Below, piece after piece: positions 63,428 through 64,000 of a DNA stretch of 64,000 bases. The stretch lies in NCBI RefSeq assembly GCF_009765875.1, contig NZ_LMUP01000002.1, positions 186,001 to 250,000 on the forward strand, given 5' to 3'. Made by a program: the position numbers and the translations under genes. The notes below the pieces were generated by a model. That model was not told where the DNA came from, did no database searches, and saw only the letters and a list, made by a program, of their open reading frames with translations. The number at the start of each line of letters is the position of its first letter. Position 1 is the first letter of the stretch. The DNA comes from Pedobacter sp. L105. GTDB lineage: Bacteria; Bacteroidota; Bacteroidia; Sphingobacteriales; Sphingobacteriaceae.

Positions 63428-64000
63428 TTACAAAGAATTATAAAAGTTTTGAAGTGTGCCGTTAGACTTTTCCAGGTCGATCTTTGCCAGGTAAAAGTTA
63501 TAGAGGGAAGTGAGGTAATTGTTTTCAGCCTCCTTTAAGGAACTTTGCGCATTGAGCCAATCGGTCAAATCTGTTACCCCTTTTTGGTATTGAAAATCGG
63601 TAGTTTTAAAGACCGACCGGGCCAGTTCTATGTTCCGGCTGTTATTGTCTACATCACTTTGCGATTTATTGAGTTTGGTTCTGGCATTTTCATATTCCAG
63701 ACGGAATTTATCAGCATCCAGTTTCACGTTTTCCAGCGCATCGAGGTGTTTAAATTTTGCCTGGTCATACTGGGCATTTCTTTTATAAAAATTAAAAAAC
63801 GGAATGGATACCTTAAAGCCCACGGCAGAAAAGGGCGAGAGCTGGTTAAGGGCCGGGCTCAGTTCTTTACCAAAACCCACAGCACCATAACGTGCATAAG
63901 CGGTAAGCTTTGGTAACCCTTCGGCTCTAATCTTTTTTTGATCTATCCCCAGCAAATCTGCATTTACCATGGCCAGCTGATAATCCGAACGATTGGTAAC
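63428..64000 (-). CDS. TolC-family outer-membrane factor, 5' part beyond the window
   Basis: The C-terminal 190 residues of an outer-membrane channel; the frame is open to the last base (VTNRSDYQLAMVNADLL...). It shows the second coiled-coil half (LEYENARTKLNKSQSDVDNN and so on, QYQKGVTDLTDWLNAQSSLK), typical of TolC/CusC. First gene of the pump unit visible here, 9 bp before the adaptor. Confidence 0.92.
   Translation of the reverse strand, partial: VTNRSDYQLAMVNADLLGIDQKKIRAEGLPKLTAYARYGAVGFGKELSPALNQLSPFSAVGFKVSIPFFNFYKRNAQYDQAKFKHLDALENVKLDADKFRLEYENARTKLNKSQSDVDNNSRNIELARSVFKTTDFQYQKGVTDLTDWLNAQSSLKEAENNYLTSLYNFYLAKIDLEKSNGTLQNFYNSL

Noticed and set aside
1..64000. CRISPR arrays, complete insertion sequences, rRNA or functional tRNA genes
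   Set aside because: No regularly spaced repeats, transposase frames or complete tRNA folds were seen on either strand by eye; only tRNA-like remnants at 15.06 and 16.07 kb.

Overview
The window reads as chromosomal DNA of a Bacteroidota bacterium, most likely Sphingobacteriaceae and Pedobacter-like. This rests on TonB-dependent receptors with carboxypeptidase-regulatory-like N-termini, DUF5686, DUF6266, Uma2-family and fulvocin C-related proteins, LytTR and hybrid sensor systems, TAnnTTTG-type promoters, scarce Shine-Dalgarno sequences and a moderately AT-rich composition. No database search was run; every assignment is by recognition of sequence.

Layout. 0-10.4 kb: the 3' part of a hybrid histidine kinase, a heterodimeric ABC exporter, two convergent Fpg/Nei-family DNA glycosylases, a lone receiver protein, an M3-family lipoprotein peptidase and a Uma2-family protein. 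10.2-17.1 kb: an AT-rich accessory island between two diverged direct copies of a 334-bp segment. It holds gene remnants plus an intact set: a fulvocin C-related lipoprotein with eight C-terminal cysteines, a DUF1573 lipoprotein, a short MutS-type ATPase and a membrane protein with M50-like metalloprotease motifs. 17-26.6 kb: a TonB/outer-membrane barrel protein, a DUF5686 protein, a secreted histidine phosphatase, a secreted beta-propeller and two unknown proteins. 26.6-27.9 kb is gene-free and contains a perfect 31-bp-arm palindrome.

28-35 kb looks like a stress-sensing cluster: a truncated YafY-type regulator, an RsbQ-like hydrolase fused by overlap to a PAS histidine kinase, a GlxA-type regulator, a DJ-1/PfpI protein, an HxlR regulator and two short-chain dehydrogenases. 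35-44.4 kb holds an HD-domain protein, a PAP2 phosphatase, a two-component pair whose response regulator has lost most of its receiver domain, a GT39-type glycosyltransferase, an intact paralogous regulator and a four-gene ABC/GntR operon with a strong operator at its start codon.

44.7-53.6 kb: a small EamA transporter, a metal-type TonB receptor divergent from a DtxR-family regulator with overlapping palindromic operators, an alpha/beta hydrolase divergent from a MerR protein, an amino-acid permease, a DUF6266 protein, a 73-bp near-uninterrupted palindrome, an orphan ECF sigma factor and an Lrp/AsnC regulator. 53.9-56.3 kb: serC, DUF1015 and an overlapping 45-codon membrane peptide. 56.3-64 kb: one minus-strand unit of outer-membrane factor, adaptor, RND pump, outer-membrane protein and a LytS/LytTR two-component pair; the first gene runs off the window end.
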